Shown here: in pieces, positions 63,330-64,000 of the stretch
Layout: each line of letters opens with the position of its first letter
Numbering within the stretch: position 1 is the first letter of the stretch
Assembly: GCA_936450465.1 (NCBI GenBank)
Contig: OW388297.1
Span: 60,020,581 to 60,084,580 of the forward strand
Length of the DNA: 64,000 nt
Direction: 5' to 3'
DNA from: Gibbula magus
Taxonomy: Eukaryota > Mollusca > Gastropoda > Trochida > Trochidae
The notes under the pieces: model-generated
Told to the model about the DNA's origin: nothing
Seen by the model: the letters and a program-made list of their open reading frames with translations, nothing else
Database searches by the model: none
Made by a program: the position numbers and the translations under genes

Positions 63330-64000
63330 TTATCATAGTATGTCATTATTAAAATAAGCGTTTTGTTGTGTAAAAGTGGTAAGAGAATTGACCCAGTTTT
63401 AGCGGAGTAATTTCATAGACGGTACATCAAAGAGACGGTCACGACATTGGCTGTGAAGTGCCTAGAAATAGTTCTTAATCAGAACAATTGAAAAACACGA
63501 TGTGCGCGATTCTTTCAAAAATAAACAATTGATCCTTGATTTCTTGTTCATGGAGATATTTTCAATCAGTTCATAAGCATCTATCTAATAATGAAAAAGA
63601 ACGCATTCATAAATCACTTGGTCACGCTAGTAGAACAAGGGAAGTAACTCTAATTTCAACGTTGTGGAAGCTGCGTTGCAGGGTTGATATTCGGATTGCT
63701 GCATAACAGTTTCTTTCACACTTTAACGGTAGTTATTTGTGAGGTGGGGTTGTTTCTTTGGTTTATGACAATAAGTACCTATTAATGTATCTAATACTGT
63801 ATGATCAGCCCTCAAGAACTGCCAAAATGCTAGTGCAATCGACGAGGCGCCACACGCTGACTGACAGTGACACATCAAATTCATTTTGTACACAGGACAC
63901 TGCAGCTACATGCTGATGCTGTTAGTCAATAGCGCACTGAAGTTTTGAATCATTTTTAAAACAAATCTACAATTACTTTGACTTTGTTAAAACTATAAAT
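63330..64000. other. No recognisable feature
   Basis: About 670 bases of AT-rich sequence. I see no ORF of note, no tandem repeat, and no match to the other repeats in the window on either strand. Confidence 0.6.

Overview
The window is non-coding, repeat-dominated DNA from an animal genome. A marine mollusc (bivalve or gastropod) is the best guess. The reasons are an I/Nimb-type LINE with a C-terminal RNase H whose 3' end is a small hairpin followed by GTTAAAC and a (CTCA)n tail, AT-rich intergenic sequence, and right-hand repeats built around a 'cataactctgt'-like phrase that I remember as common in bivalve DNA. The species call is inference. There is no host protein-coding gene, rRNA or tRNA that I can support.

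Layout. (1) 1-2895: part of a minus-strand LTR retrotransposon. Read from right to left it shows a pol-like C-terminal tail, a polypurine tract, a complete ~1.17 kb LTR (1495-2663), a primer-binding-site-like sequence, a ~1.3 kb leader and the first 57 codons of a gag-like ORF that leaves the window. Having a pol end and a gag start on either side of one LTR suggests two tandem elements sharing it. (2) About 2879-6952: a plus-strand, 5'-truncated LINE with an ORF1 tail, then endonuclease, reverse transcriptase and RNase H. It is broken by a frameshift just after the RT domain, caused by a deletion of about 8 nt. (3) 6953-55809: an uninterrupted satellite array of about 49 kb with a 181-182 bp monomer, roughly 270 copies, all in one orientation. 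It has several layers of higher-order structure: 3-mers, 4-mers, 8/9-mers and tandem block duplications of 10 to 22 monomers. Some blocks look almost identical, so turnover is recent. (4) 55810-61500: five head-to-tail copies of a 0.6-1.4 kb non-coding repeat. Each ends in the same 13-bp sequence plus a small hairpin that is kept paired by compensatory changes, followed in most copies by CCTAGTT and then ATT-rich DNA. (5) 61501-62459: a ~700 bp element bounded by an AAGGATTCAGC inverted repeat, then a short array of bare hairpins made of the same terminal sequences with almost nothing between them. (6) 62460-64000: a second copy of the ~200 bp module in region 5, a ~154 bp foldback palindrome, and about 670 bp with nothing recognisable.

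How the parts relate. The 181-bp array could be pericentromeric or centromeric heterochromatin: its monomer is nucleosome-sized, it has higher-order repeats, and transposons sit at its edge. It could instead be the expanded core of a Helitron/Helentron-like non-autonomous element, because its right edge falls inside copy 1 of the flanking hairpin-ended repeat. The many small minus-strand ORFs in the array are periodic by-products of the monomer and are not annotated as genes. The most unusual material is the family of hairpin-terminated repeats and bare hairpin cassettes at 56.8-62.5 kb.
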